A stretch of DNA of 64,000 bases, taken from contig DEAA01000013.1 in the NCBI GenBank assembly GCA_002346545.1, positions 45,181-109,180 on the forward strand, written 5' to 3'. The notes under the pieces were generated by a model, which had not been told where the DNA came from, made no database searches, and saw only the letters and a list, made by a program, of their open reading frames with translations. Shown here piece after piece: positions 1-8,368 of this stretch. The translations under genes and the position numbers were made by a program. This stretch comes from Acidobacteria bacterium UBA2994. Its GTDB lineage: Bacteria; Acidobacteriota; Vicinamibacteria; Vicinamibacterales; UBA8438. How positions within the stretch are numbered: position 1 is the first letter of the stretch; every line of letters starts with the position of its first letter.

Positions 1-1
1 C

Positions 2-592
2 CGCGTCGCGTCGGCCTCCGGTGATGAGCGCGCGCGTCTCGAAACCCAGCTCCGCATCACCGCGGCGCACGCTGAGGCAGTCCAGGAGACCGTACCGACA
101 CCGCCCAATGTGACCTACAGCGACACACTGACGTTGGTGAAGGGTGGCCGCGAGGTGCAGTTGCACTTCCCGGGACGCGGACACACCGGTGGCGATACGC
201 TGGTGTTCCTGCCGGAAGAGCGTATCGTGTTCACTGGAGACTTTTTCGTCGGCAGCCCAGACGCTCACATGTTGCCCTACATGGGGGACGGGTTCGTGGA
301 GGAGTGGCCGGCGGCACTCGATGAGCTCAAGGCGCTGCAGTTCGATACCATCGTGCCGGGCCACGGCAACCCGTTTACCGACCGGTCGCAGATTGACCAC
401 CTGCAGGCATTTTTGCGAGATCTCAATGGTCAGGTGGCAGACTTGCACGCGCGCGGCGTACCGGTCGATGAGGCGGCCGCGCAGGTGGATCTAACTGCTC
501 ACCGCGAGCACTACAGGGCCCGTGCCGACCAGGCCGATCCGCGCGCCGTCGTCCGAATGTACGAACTGCTGCAGATCAAGATGCCGCACTAA
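2..592 (+). CDS. MBL-fold metallo-hydrolase, C-terminal part (5' end outside window)
   Basis: The reading frame is open from the first bases of the window, so the gene starts upstream and only about 196 C-terminal residues are seen. A GTG at 110 could be mistaken for the start, but in-frame coding continues before it. Visible metallo-beta-lactamase features are GRGHTGGDTLVF (third metal-binding His with the Thr-Gly-Gly turn), VFTGD (bridging Asp) and PGHG (last His). The HxHxDH motif must lie upstream. The family hydrolyses esters, thioesters or lactams with one or two metal ions. The substrate cannot be told, and whether it is exported is unknown because the N-terminus is missing. Its stop overlaps the stop of the convergent gene on the other strand by two bases, leaving no room for a terminator. 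Confidence 0.85.
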   Translation, partial: RVASASGDERARLETQLRITAAHAEAVQETVPTPPNVTYSDTLTLVKGGREVQLHFPGRGHTGGDTLVFLPEERIVFTGDFFVGSPDAHMLPYMGDGFVEEWPAALDELKALQFDTIVPGHGNPFTDRSQIDHLQAFLRDLNGQVADLHARGVPVDEAAAQVDLTAHREHYRARADQADPRAVVRMYELLQIKMPH

Positions 593-2196
593 GGGGCGCC
601 GAAAGACATGTTCGATCGGTTCACGGCGTAGCTCAGGGCAGTTTCGACGAATTGAGGGTTGTGGCTGGCAGGCCGTGATCGCGCGCAAGTTGTATATCTG
701 GCGCGTGTCCTACCGCTAGGCGTGGGATATCCAGGACCGTCTTCGGTCGGCGTCTTTTCGAGGTCGATTCCCGGCGGAAACAGCGGTTGCCCGCCGAACC
801 CGATCGTGCGGCTGGTCAGCGCCCAGCCGAACTGCGGATCCGGCGGTTCTGGTTCCCACGTGTAATCGTCCGCCGTGCTCCGTTCGACGTAGCCACGGAG
901 CACTTCATAGCCCTCGCGGCTGCTGAAGTAGTAGGCGTTACGCGCTTTCGACGGCACCACGTCTACGGCGTCGAAGAGCGCGTCAGCCATGCGGTACTCC
1001 GCTAGCACCGCGCCCCTCGCATCGGTGACCGCGATGATGACCTTGGCAGTCTGCCCGAAGGGCAGCCGCACCTGCGCCCGGGTGATGTCGGCGGTGGCGA
1101 GCGCCTGATTGACGATTTGCTCGACGTCGGCTCGCGTTAGTCCGCCACCTGGGCTTCCCCGCGGACCGATAAGATAGCCCTCGGGAGCGTCGGCGCCCGA
1201 TTGCGGTGGCACCAGCATGCTGCCTTGGCTAAATGACCCGGGCGCGGTGCCGCTCGGTCGGCCGTCAGCCTCTGCCTGGATACACCTCAGATTGGTGCCG
1301 CACGACCCGTAGAACGGCAGCCGGATCCCGTCGATAAAGACCGCGCCAGGGAATGGCAGCGCGTTTGGGAAGTCCAGCGCCGTCGTGAGTCCGCGTCCGG
1401 TGGCCGCCGCCGCCACCAGCGCCGCGTATTGAGCACGGTCTGGGGGTACTCCGGCGACGCCAATGCCACCGATCAGCTTGCCGCTGCGATAGAGCGGGAT
1501 TCCGCCCGGATCGACGTCCTCGAGACCGCCACCGGTGGCGGGGAATGCATTCGGCGAGTCCTCGAGGTTGGGCTTCCCGGTCGTGATACCAAGCGAGTAG
1601 ATAGGCGAGCCGTCCTGTCCCTCGATTGGTCCCCCGACCGCGCAGCCACGTGTGTCGCGTGGGTTGCAGGGAAGCGGCACGTTGCCCGCTCCGGTCCCGA
1701 CCGTGCCGGCCAGAGACCGCGGCCGCGGAATCGCGACCCCAGAGTTGAACGGGCCAAGGTCGCAGCCGCGGTTGATGTTTTCCACGCCGTAGAGTGCCGC
1801 CGGGGGGGTATTCGGTACTCCGGCCGGGAAGTGGATGCCGCTGATGAATCTCACCGTGCGAGATGACAACGGCGCTTGGTCGTTACTGAAGAATGCGGTG
1901 GTCCGTGCCAGTGACACCGCGATGTCAGGTGTCCGAGGCGGGGTGGCCGGCCGCCCGTATACGCCGAGGATGGCGCCTCGGCGGTCAACGACTGCTACGG
2001 CCAGCGAGCTGTCGTCGAGAGCCGTCGCCGCCGTCGTGATCAGCGCGGTGACGTCGGCGGCGGTGAGTACCTGCGCCGGCCCGCCGACTTGGGCGATTGC
2101 TGGTATGCCGGACGCCAGCAGGGAGACCAGTAGAAACGAGATACTGTGCCGGTTCCCGGGCCGGGACGGCGGGTCGGTTCTGAGCTTGATGCGCAT
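589..2196 (-). CDS. Secreted double GlcG/HbpS-like heme-binding domain protein
   Basis: This 535-residue protein has a signal peptide (hydrophobic stretch about residues 17-35 ending near IAQ). It contains two copies of a GlcG/HbpS-type fold, roughly residues 40-270 and 345-515. Each starts with an alpha-helical lead such as LTAADV or LTRADV, then a strand of the kind VAVVDRRGAILGVY or IAVTDARGAVLAEY, followed by a helix with SLARTTAFF or SKARNAYYF. Single-domain relatives (GlcG, HbpS, PduO C-domain) bind heme or corrinoid. The long first domain carries a Pro/Gly-rich insert with paired cysteines, which suggests an oxidised, extracytoplasmic location. The function is not known. The start gives a clean signal peptide, though the ribosome site is weak. 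Confidence 0.72.
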   Translation of the reverse strand: MRIKLRTDPPSRPGNRHSISFLLVSLLASGIPAIAQVGGPAQVLTAADVTALITTAATALDDSSLAVAVVDRRGAILGVYGRPATPPRTPDIAVSLARTTAFFSNDQAPLSSRTVRFISGIHFPAGVPNTPPAALYGVENINRGCDLGPFNSGVAIPRPRSLAGTVGTGAGNVPLPCNPRDTRGCAVGGPIEGQDGSPIYSLGITTGKPNLEDSPNAFPATGGGLEDVDPGGIPLYRSGKLIGGIGVAGVPPDRAQYAALVAAAATGRGLTTALDFPNALPFPGAVFIDGIRLPFYGSCGTNLRCIQAEADGRPSGTAPGSFSQGSMLVPPQSGADAPEGYLIGPRGSPGGGLTRADVEQIVNQALATADITRAQVRLPFGQTAKVIIAVTDARGAVLAEYRMADALFDAVDVVPSKARNAYYFSSREGYEVLRGYVERSTADDYTWEPEPPDPQFGWALTSRTIGFGGQPLFPPGIDLEKTPTEDGPGYPTPSGRTRARYTTCARSRPASHNPQFVETALSYAVNRSNMSFGAP

Positions 2197-2344
2197 GACG
2201 TATCTCGAGGGGGGCAGTCTAGCCTTGCAGATACCGGCTAACAGTAGTGTTCCCGTCGCTACTTCGCAACCCCTGTAGTACGAGGTGTGGCGACCCTCTT
2301 GTACCCTTGCGGCGGAGCACTAGAACGAATGGCGAATTCCCTGA

Positions 2345-3877
2345 CTAGAGTTCGAAGACCTCAACCGGCTCGGACCGGCCGCGGAGAGTAATGGGGCCAC
2401 GCGACCGTGCGGTTACTTGATCGCGGATCTGGTCATAGGTGGCGCGGCTGATGACGATATCTCCCGCGCCGGCGACCTGGGACTGGAGCCGGGACGCGGT
2501 GTTCACCACGTCGCCGAGCACGGTGTATTCCCGCCGTTTCGGTGAGCCGATGTCGCCCGTCATGACGAGGCCGCTGTTGATCGCGATGCGAACCGCCAGC
2601 GGGTCGTCCGGACGCTCGCGGTTCGCGGCGTCGAGCCTGTTCCGGATACCAGTCGCGGCCCGCACCGCCCGCAGCGCGTGGTCGGGCTGATCGAACGGCG
2701 CGCCGAACACGGCGAGCAGTGCGTCGCCCATGAATTTGTCGAGCATCCCATCCTGTTCGAAGACCGCTTCGCTCATCGTGCCCAGGCAGCCGTTGAGCAG
2801 ATGGGCCACTTCATTTGGTGGGAGCCGTTCGGCGCGACTCGTGAAGCCCACTAGGTCGGCGAACAGAACGCTCACCTCGCGCTCCTGCGCGAGGAAGGCA
2901 CCGTCACCGGCGTGGGCATCGTCCAGGATCCGCTCGACGACTGCCGGCGAATGATAGCGCTGCAGCCGTTCGCGTCGGCGCCTTTCTTCCAGCACCCGAT
3001 CGGCGAGTCGCGCCCGCTCGATCAGGACGGCGGCGGAGTTCGCCAGCGCGGTGAACAGATCGAGATCCGCGGCGACGAAGCGGTCCACCTCCGGGCTGTC
3101 GGCGTAGAGCACACCGATGACGTCGGTCCGGTTCCACAATGGCGCGCACATGAACGCGCGGATGTTCTGCATCTGGATGCTCTCGCCGGTAGCTAGCCGC
3201 GGGTCAAGCTGGGCGTTGGCCGCCAGCATCGCCACCTGATCCTGCTGGACGCGATTGATGATGGTCCGGCTGATTGACGCGTCTGCCGGGGGCTGGCCGT
3301 TTCGCTGCCGCACCACTCGCGGGCTGGGGATGTCGTCGGGACCGCCAAGCAGCAGATAGCACCGATCGGCTGGCACTGCGTCGAAGACCAGTTCGGCGAC
3401 TCGCTCGAGGAGGTCCGCGAGGGTATCGGTCTCGATCAGGAGGCGTCCCAGAGCCGAAAGGAGCGACAGTAGGCGTGGAGCGTCGACGCCTGACACCCTC
3501 GTTTCTGGGGTGCCCAGCTGGGACACCGACCGGGAGAGCGTGCGCTCCTCGTCGAGGACGACCACATCGTCGGTGAGCGTAAGTTGCTCCTCATGCGACT
3601 CGTGCACCTGGACCGGTAACTGCCCCAGCGTGAGTGTGTCGCCGCCGCCCACCGTGACCCGCGTCACCCCCCGGCCGTTACGATAGGTCCCGTTGAGGCT
3701 TCCCAGATCCCGGACCTCGCACGCCGTGTCGGTCACCGAAAATTCGGCATGGTGTCGAGAGATGCTCTGGTCTTCGATCAGCAGGTCGCACTCGGGCGCG
3801 CGGCCGACCAGCGTGGTGCCGGGCTGTAGCTGGTGCCGTCGGGCGACGCCGTTCTGGGTATAGCTCAGGATGAACAT
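2345..3877 (-). CDS. FHA-GAF class III adenylate cyclase
   Basis: The protein has 510 residues if started at the ATG complementary to 3875-3877. An in-frame start at 3979 is possible, but it would add 34 residues with no domain. Residues 20-90 form an FHA phosphothreonine-binding domain (GR at 25-26, SRHH 40-43, NG 62-63). Residues 130-290 form a GAF domain. A short helical linker leads to a class III cyclase domain at 330-510. Metal-binding aspartates are D341 (FADLVGFT) and D385 (KFMGDALLAVFG). K381 and D456 (YTVLGD) are the adenine-selecting pair, and N459/R463 are the transition-state residues, so it should make cAMP from ATP. No transmembrane segment is seen, so it is cytosolic. It is divergent from the NDH-2/cNMP-binding gene 340 bases away, an obvious candidate for the cAMP receiver. 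Confidence 0.92.
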   Translation of the reverse strand: MFILSYTQNGVARRHQLQPGTTLVGRAPECDLLIEDQSISRHHAEFSVTDTACEVRDLGSLNGTYRNGRGVTRVTVGGGDTLTLGQLPVQVHESHEEQLTLTDDVVVLDEERTLSRSVSQLGTPETRVSGVDAPRLLSLLSALGRLLIETDTLADLLERVAELVFDAVPADRCYLLLGGPDDIPSPRVVRQRNGQPPADASISRTIINRVQQDQVAMLAANAQLDPRLATGESIQMQNIRAFMCAPLWNRTDVIGVLYADSPEVDRFVAADLDLFTALANSAAVLIERARLADRVLEERRRRERLQRYHSPAVVERILDDAHAGDGAFLAQEREVSVLFADLVGFTSRAERLPPNEVAHLLNGCLGTMSEAVFEQDGMLDKFMGDALLAVFGAPFDQPDHALRAVRAATGIRNRLDAANRERPDDPLAVRIAINSGLVMTGDIGSPKRREYTVLGDVVNTASRLQSQVAGAGDIVISRATYDQIRDQVTARSRGPITLRGRSEPVEVFEL

Positions 3878-4062
3878 TGGCGGGATGCGACCCCTGAAGG
3901 GACCCGCGGACTGTATGGTAGCGTAACGGCCGACATCGGGATTGTTCGCTGGCGGCCCTCGCGAGATTATCCCGTCCACGAGTCATCTGGCCCGTCCTGG
4001 GAAGTAGAATTGTCTCCCGTCGGGATTCGCCCGGCGGCCGCGATCATCGCGCGAGGGATGCC

Positions 4063-4209
4063 ATGGTGACGGCCCACCCCGAAACCGACACCGGTCACGT
4101 CCGCAAGACCGAGGAAGACCTCCTGCTCTCCATTTTCGAGACCGAGCCGTTTCCCGTGGTCGAGGGCACGGGTGAACGCCTAACCGCGTGTTTCCGTGAA
4201 TCCCAGTGA
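4063..4209 (+). CDS. Possible 48-residue protein upstream of the NDH-2-like gene
   Basis: An ATG at 4063 preceded by GAGGG opens a 48-codon frame that stops at 4209, nine bases before the GTG of the flavoprotein gene and in the same reading frame. The peptide is acidic in the middle (TEEDLLLSIFETEPFPVVEG) and has no signal or membrane segment. I do not recognise a family. It may be a real small protein translated together with the downstream gene, or an extension of the flavoprotein N-terminus cut by a stop codon. The flavoprotein itself starts normally with its dinucleotide fold, so a separate peptide is more likely than a broken leader. Ribosome-site placement and codon use support translation only weakly. 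Confidence 0.4.
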   Translation: MVTAHPETDTGHVRKTEEDLLLSIFETEPFPVVEGTGERLTACFRESQ

Positions 4210-4218
4210 GCCGCGCCG

Positions 4219-5835
4219 GTGAATCGACAACGGATACTGATCCTCGGTGGCGGGTTCGCCGGGGTCTACGCGGCGATGCGGCTCGAGCGGCGGCTCAGGC
4301 GTCGAGACGACGTCGAGTTGTCACTCGTCAGCCGTGAAAACTACCTCATCTTCCAACCGCTCATCCCCGAAGTCGTCTCGGCCAGTATCGGGCTTGTCGA
4401 CACGATCGCACCGCTCCGTCGTCTGTGTCCCCGCACCCGGCTCTACACCCGGGAGATCGACTCCGTCGATCTAACGGCTCGTACCGTCACGCTGCGACCG
4501 GGCGTGCGCCCTCGGCCCGTGGTGCTCGGTTTCGATCATCTAGTGGTCGCGCTGGGCAACGTCCCCGCTCTTGGCGACCTTCCAGGAGGGCGTGAGCATG
4601 CCCTTCCGTTTAAGTCGTTGGGCGATGCGTTGCAAGTCCGAAATCACGTACTTAACGTCCTCGAGGAAGCCGCGGTGGAGATCGACCCGGAGGTCCGACG
4701 CGGGCTCATGTCGTTCGTCGTGGCTGGCGGTGGCTTCTCCGGAGTGGAGTTGGCGGCCGAGCTCAACGACTTCGTGCACGAAGTCGTCCGGGACTACCGA
4801 GGTCTCGATGCGGCCGAGCTTCGTGTGGTGTTGCTGCATTCCGGCGATCGGATTCTGCCTGAGCTCGATGAGAGTCTGGGCCGGTTCGCCCACCGGCTGC
4901 TGACCCGGCGGGGCATGGAGATCCGACTTGGCACCCGGCTCGAAGTAGCGACCGCTACGGGGGCACGAATGTCGACGGGCGATCGACTAGAGACCAGGAC
5001 AATCGTTAGTACCGTGCCTTCCGGTCCGAACCCGCTTCTCCAGACACTGCCGGTAGAGCTGCATCGCGGCCGGGTGCCGGTCGACGCGCATCTCGCGGTG
5101 CCTGGGTTAGATCGGGTGTGGGCAGTCGGGGATTGCGCGGCGGTGACCGAGACGCGCACCGGCCGGCCGGCGCCGCCGACCGCACAGCACGCTATCCGAG
5201 AGGCCCGTTGCGCCGCTGACAATATCCTTGCCGCGATCGATGGTTCAGCCCAGACTACGTTCTCGTTCTCGTCGCTTGGACAGCTCGTGTCGTTGGGACG
5301 GCGGTCGGCCGTGGCCCAGGTATTCGGATTCAAGCTCTCCGGATTGTTCGCCTGGTGGGTGTGGCGCACCGTTTACTTGCTCAAGCTGCCAGGATTGGAT
5401 CGCAAGCTCCGCGTGGCCACCGACTGGACGCTCGATCTGGTCCTGCGTCAGGACATCGTGCAGCTCAAGACCGACCGGACCAGTTCAATCTCGGCCGAGC
5501 ACTTCGACGAGGGAGAGGAACTGGTGCGCGAGGGTGACTTCGGTGACAAGTTGTTCGTGGTACGGACCGGTCGGGTGGCGGTGAGCCGCCGCGGTCTCGA
5601 CGGTCGGCCGGAGCGGCTGGCTGTGCTCGAGGCAGGAGATTACTTCGGCGAGGCGGCGCTCCTTGATGTGGTGCCTCGGAATTCGACTGTGACCGCCTTG
5701 ACGCCTGTCGATGTGCTGACGATTGGGCGGGGTGACTTCCGGACCTTGATCGCGACCTTCCCGGCGTTGGCCACGGTCTTCGAGGACCTGGCTCGCGCCC
5801 GACAGAATTCCCCGCGCCCGGACGGTCGCGAGTGA
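4219..5835 (+). CDS. NDH-2-like NAD(P)H dehydrogenase fused to a cyclic-nucleotide-binding domain
   Basis: This protein has 538 residues. Residues 1-415 are a type II NADH dehydrogenase-like flavoprotein. They contain the FAD-binding GGGFAG at 10-15, the NAD(P)H-binding GGGFSG at 170-175, WAVGDCA at 301-307 closing the FAD site, and a hydrophobic helix pair (about 368-392) of the kind that docks NDH-2 on the membrane to reduce quinone. Residues 425-525 form a cNMP-binding domain whose phosphate cassette is visible (FGEAALL 476-482, PRNST 486-490, with E478 and R487 as the ribose and phosphate contacts). The fusion implies that cyclic nucleotide controls electron entry to the quinone pool. The GTG start is set by the immediate Rossmann strand. 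The divergent neighbour is an adenylate cyclase. Standard NDH-2 proteins are about 400-430 residues and lack the second domain. Confidence 0.9.
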   Translation: MNRQRILILGGGFAGVYAAMRLERRLRRRDDVELSLVSRENYLIFQPLIPEVVSASIGLVDTIAPLRRLCPRTRLYTREIDSVDLTARTVTLRPGVRPRPVVLGFDHLVVALGNVPALGDLPGGREHALPFKSLGDALQVRNHVLNVLEEAAVEIDPEVRRGLMSFVVAGGGFSGVELAAELNDFVHEVVRDYRGLDAAELRVVLLHSGDRILPELDESLGRFAHRLLTRRGMEIRLGTRLEVATATGARMSTGDRLETRTIVSTVPSGPNPLLQTLPVELHRGRVPVDAHLAVPGLDRVWAVGDCAAVTETRTGRPAPPTAQHAIREARCAADNILAAIDGSAQTTFSFSSLGQLVSLGRRSAVAQVFGFKLSGLFAWWVWRTVYLLKLPGLDRKLRVATDWTLDLVLRQDIVQLKTDRTSSISAEHFDEGEELVREGDFGDKLFVVRTGRVAVSRRGLDGRPERLAVLEAGDYFGEAALLDVVPRNSTVTALTPVDVLTIGRGDFRTLIATFPALATVFEDLARARQNSPRPDGRE

Positions 5836-5865
5836 CCGTCCAGACGACACGGGTGCGTCAAGAAG

Positions 5866-6792
5866 TTAGGGCAGGTTACCGTCGATCGTCGGAATTAGGT
5901 TGAGTCCCACCCGGGTCGAGGCCACCGAGATGTTAGGCGCTGGGCCGGCGTTGGCTGGTGGGTTGTACCGCACGCGATACTGCACACTCACCAGCCCGTT
6001 CTTGCGGGCGATGTTCTCGGCCAGGGCCGTCAGGTTCGCCTCGAGGGTCGTCACGTCCGCGATGGCTTCGTAGGAGCCGCCCGGGGTCTGCTGGCCGATC
6101 GGGCCAACTAGCGCCTGCATGCTCTGATCTGCGTCGCCATCCTCGGTGTAGAGCAGTCGTGTATGCACGGTGCCGGCGTTTGTGGCCACGTTGTTTACCA
6201 TGCCCTCGAACGCGGCCTGGTCACCCTCGCTGCCCTCGTCCTTGTCGGTCGCCAGGTTGACGAATACCGGGAAGAACTCGCGCTCGGCTGCGGCCACTGT
6301 TGCGGCTGCCGCGATCATGGCGTCTAGGAAGTAGGCGTCGTCGTTGCCCCGTTCCATTTCGTCGACCCCGGCCGTCAGCGCCGCCTTGTCGCTGGTGTAG
6401 TCGGTCACGCTCAGCACTTCGTCAGAGGTAGCGACTAGCGCCATCTCGACGCCTTCGGGAAGCGCCGCGATGAACGCCTTTAGGCCGGCCCGGATCTGAT
6501 CGATGTGTTCGCGGCCGCCACGTCCGTTGTCGACCATCATGGTGACCTGGACCGGCCACTCGATTAATTCGAGTTCGACGATCTCGGTGTCCTCGCCGTC
6601 CCACTGCACGACGATTTCCTCGGCGGTGAGATCGGAGACCGGCGAGCCGGTGACCCCAGTCGCGCTGATGTAGAGCACCTGCTCCTGGCCGAAAGCGGTC
6701 GATGGCGTCGCTAGGGGCACTCCAAGGGCCAGAAGCGCAAACGCACCAAGCGGTGTCACGAGCCGCGACACGCGCGCGTTAAGGGTCGTCAT
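5866..6792 (-). CDS. Secreted von Willebrand factor A-like protein with degenerate MIDAS
   Basis: This is a 308-residue protein. The start at 6792 is chosen because TGGAGG lies ten bases upstream and a signal peptide follows (hydrophobic 12-28, cleavage near AFGQ). The body is a VWA-like fold: a first strand and loop with MMVDNGRGG where the metal site DxSxS would stand, a helix with RAGLKAFIAALP, a second strand with VEMALVATSDE, and further strands with FFPVFVNLATDKDEG and TVHTRLLYTED. The metal-site serines are replaced (D-N-G-R-G), so metal-dependent adhesion is doubtful. The protein ends with a short beta strand. It is convergent with the flavoprotein gene, 30 bases apart. Proteins of this type are frequent in Acidobacteriota and their role is unknown. 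Confidence 0.7.
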   Translation of the reverse strand: MTTLNARVSRLVTPLGAFALLALGVPLATPSTAFGQEQVLYISATGVTGSPVSDLTAEEIVVQWDGEDTEIVELELIEWPVQVTMMVDNGRGGREHIDQIRAGLKAFIAALPEGVEMALVATSDEVLSVTDYTSDKAALTAGVDEMERGNDDAYFLDAMIAAAATVAAAEREFFPVFVNLATDKDEGSEGDQAAFEGMVNNVATNAGTVHTRLLYTEDGDADQSMQALVGPIGQQTPGGSYEAIADVTTLEANLTALAENIARKNGLVSVQYRVRYNPPANAGPAPNISVASTRVGLNLIPTIDGNLP

Positions 6793-6947
6793 CTTGAGAG
6801 AGCCTCCAGTGTCTTTCAGGGTGCGCGTCCGATGCGAGCTGCCACATCGGTGTTCAGAAGCGCCCATTGTAGTGTGTGCGTCCACCTGGTTCTCGCTATT
6901 CTCGCCTTGTCGACAATCCGGTGTCCCGGCGCCCGAAGGAGCAACGC

Positions 6948-6953
6948 TATAAT
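6948..6953 (+). promoter_or_regulatory. Possible -10 element upstream of the MFS gene
   Basis: A perfect TATAAT lies 70 bases before the MFS start codon in a stretch that is AT-rich for this genome. I found no convincing -35 hexamer 16-18 bases upstream, so this is a partial promoter match only. Confidence 0.3.
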
Positions 6954-7022
6954 CGCTAACCTTTCTTTCCCGAGCCTGGCCACGATTCCAATCAGGAACG
7001 AGCGCCTGTAGCCTGAACCCTG

Positions 7023-8336
7023 ATGAGCGACAGAGAGCAGAAACCTGGCGTCCCGTGGTTCCGTGAAGTTAACGGCCAGCAGTGGCGCGCCTTCTTCGCT
7101 ACCTTTCTGGGCTGGCTGCTGGATGGTTTCGATTTCACCATCATGACGTTCATCCTGGTGGACATCCAGGAGAGTTTTACGGTGGATGCGGCGCTGGCCG
7201 GTGCGCTGGGGACGGTGACGCTGCTGTTCCGGCTAGTGGGCGGGCTCGGCGCTGGGATGATGGCGGATCGGTGGGGGCGCAAGCTTCCGCTGATGCTGTC
7301 GATCCTCTGGTTCTCGCTGTTCGCGTTCCTGAGCGGTTTCTCCACCTCCTACGCGATGTTGTTCGCATTTCGGGCCCTGTTCGGGATCGGCATGGGCGGG
7401 GAGTGGGCCGCCGGTATGCCGCTGGCGATCGAGCACTGGCCGACCCGCCTTCGGGGTCTGGCCTCAGGCCTGCTGCAGGGCGGTTGGTACTGGGGCTACA
7501 TCCTGTCGGCGCTCACCTTCTCTTATGTCTATCCGCTCTTCGAGGGGATGGCCGATCCGTTCAGCGACAATCCCGGCTCGTCGCTTGGGTGGCGGGTGAT
7601 GTTCTGGACCGGCGTGATCCCGGCGCTTCTCGTGTTGTGGATCCGGACAGGCGTCGACGAGAGTCCGATCTGGCTGGAGCGGCAGCGGTATTTGAAGGAG
7701 CGTGGAGGGCAGGAGCTGACGGACCGGGTCTCGATACTTCGGCTGTTTCAGCCGGACCTGCTGTGGGTGACCGTGCAGAGCTCGCTGCTGCTGTCGGCCT
7801 TCATGTTCTCCTACTACTCGATCTCGTTCTGGTATCCGACCTTCCTGCTTGATCTGGATCTGGACCCGTTGCGGTATGTGGTGGCGTTCAACGCGGCCGC
7901 CGTAGTAGGCATCGCCTTCTGGGGGCGCGTGTCGGAAGGGGTTCTGGGGCGCCGGGGGGCGGTGGCGCTGGCTGCGCTGACTGGGGTTGCCACCGTGCCG
8001 ATCTTCCTGGGCTCAACTAGCTCGACGGTGCTGTTACTCGGGTCGGTCGCCATGGGGGCTACCGGTGGCGGGATCTGGGGTATGGCGCCCGCGTATCTGA
8101 CCGAGCGCTTCCCGACGGCCGTACGCGGCGTGGGTCCCGGGCTTTCTTACCACGTGGGGGCGGCGGTTGGTTCGGCCACCCCGTTTGTGCTGGGGCAGCT
8201 CCAGGATGGCGGGATGACGACCGGCTCGGCGATGTCGGTCTGTATCGTCGTGTCCGGGTTGCTGGTGGCCGCCTTTATCTGGTTAGGCCCGGAAACCCGC
8301 GGGCGCCATTTCTCGGCGGTCGACGAGGCGGCCTAG
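7023..8336 (+). CDS. MFS transporter, SHS-like (organic acid/proton symport type)
   Basis: The protein has 437 residues with about twelve membrane helices. The N-terminal signature GWLLDGFDFTIMTFILVDI in helix 1, the loop MADRWGRK between helices 2 and 3, and FGIGMGGEWAAGMPL in helix 4 place it near the SHS group, which includes Jen1-type lactate/pyruvate and NanT-type sialate carriers. Sequence alone does not set the substrate. A small carboxylate is plausible because the window also encodes a lactate permease and a TctABC system. No ribosome site is evident before the ATG, but the next in-frame ATG would cut helix 1. It is followed after 32 bases by the next gene on the same strand. Confidence 0.85.
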   Translation: MSDREQKPGVPWFREVNGQQWRAFFATFLGWLLDGFDFTIMTFILVDIQESFTVDAALAGALGTVTLLFRLVGGLGAGMMADRWGRKLPLMLSILWFSLFAFLSGFSTSYAMLFAFRALFGIGMGGEWAAGMPLAIEHWPTRLRGLASGLLQGGWYWGYILSALTFSYVYPLFEGMADPFSDNPGSSLGWRVMFWTGVIPALLVLWIRTGVDESPIWLERQRYLKERGGQELTDRVSILRLFQPDLLWVTVQSSLLLSAFMFSYYSISFWYPTFLLDLDLDPLRYVVAFNAAAVVGIAFWGRVSEGVLGRRGAVALAALTGVATVPIFLGSTSSTVLLLGSVAMGATGGGIWGMAPAYLTERFPTAVRGVGPGLSYHVGAAVGSATPFVLGQLQDGGMTTGSAMSVCIVVSGLLVAAFIWLGPETRGRHFSAVDEAA

Positions 8337-8368
8337 TAGGCCGGTCCGGGCAGAATACGGAGTAGGAA

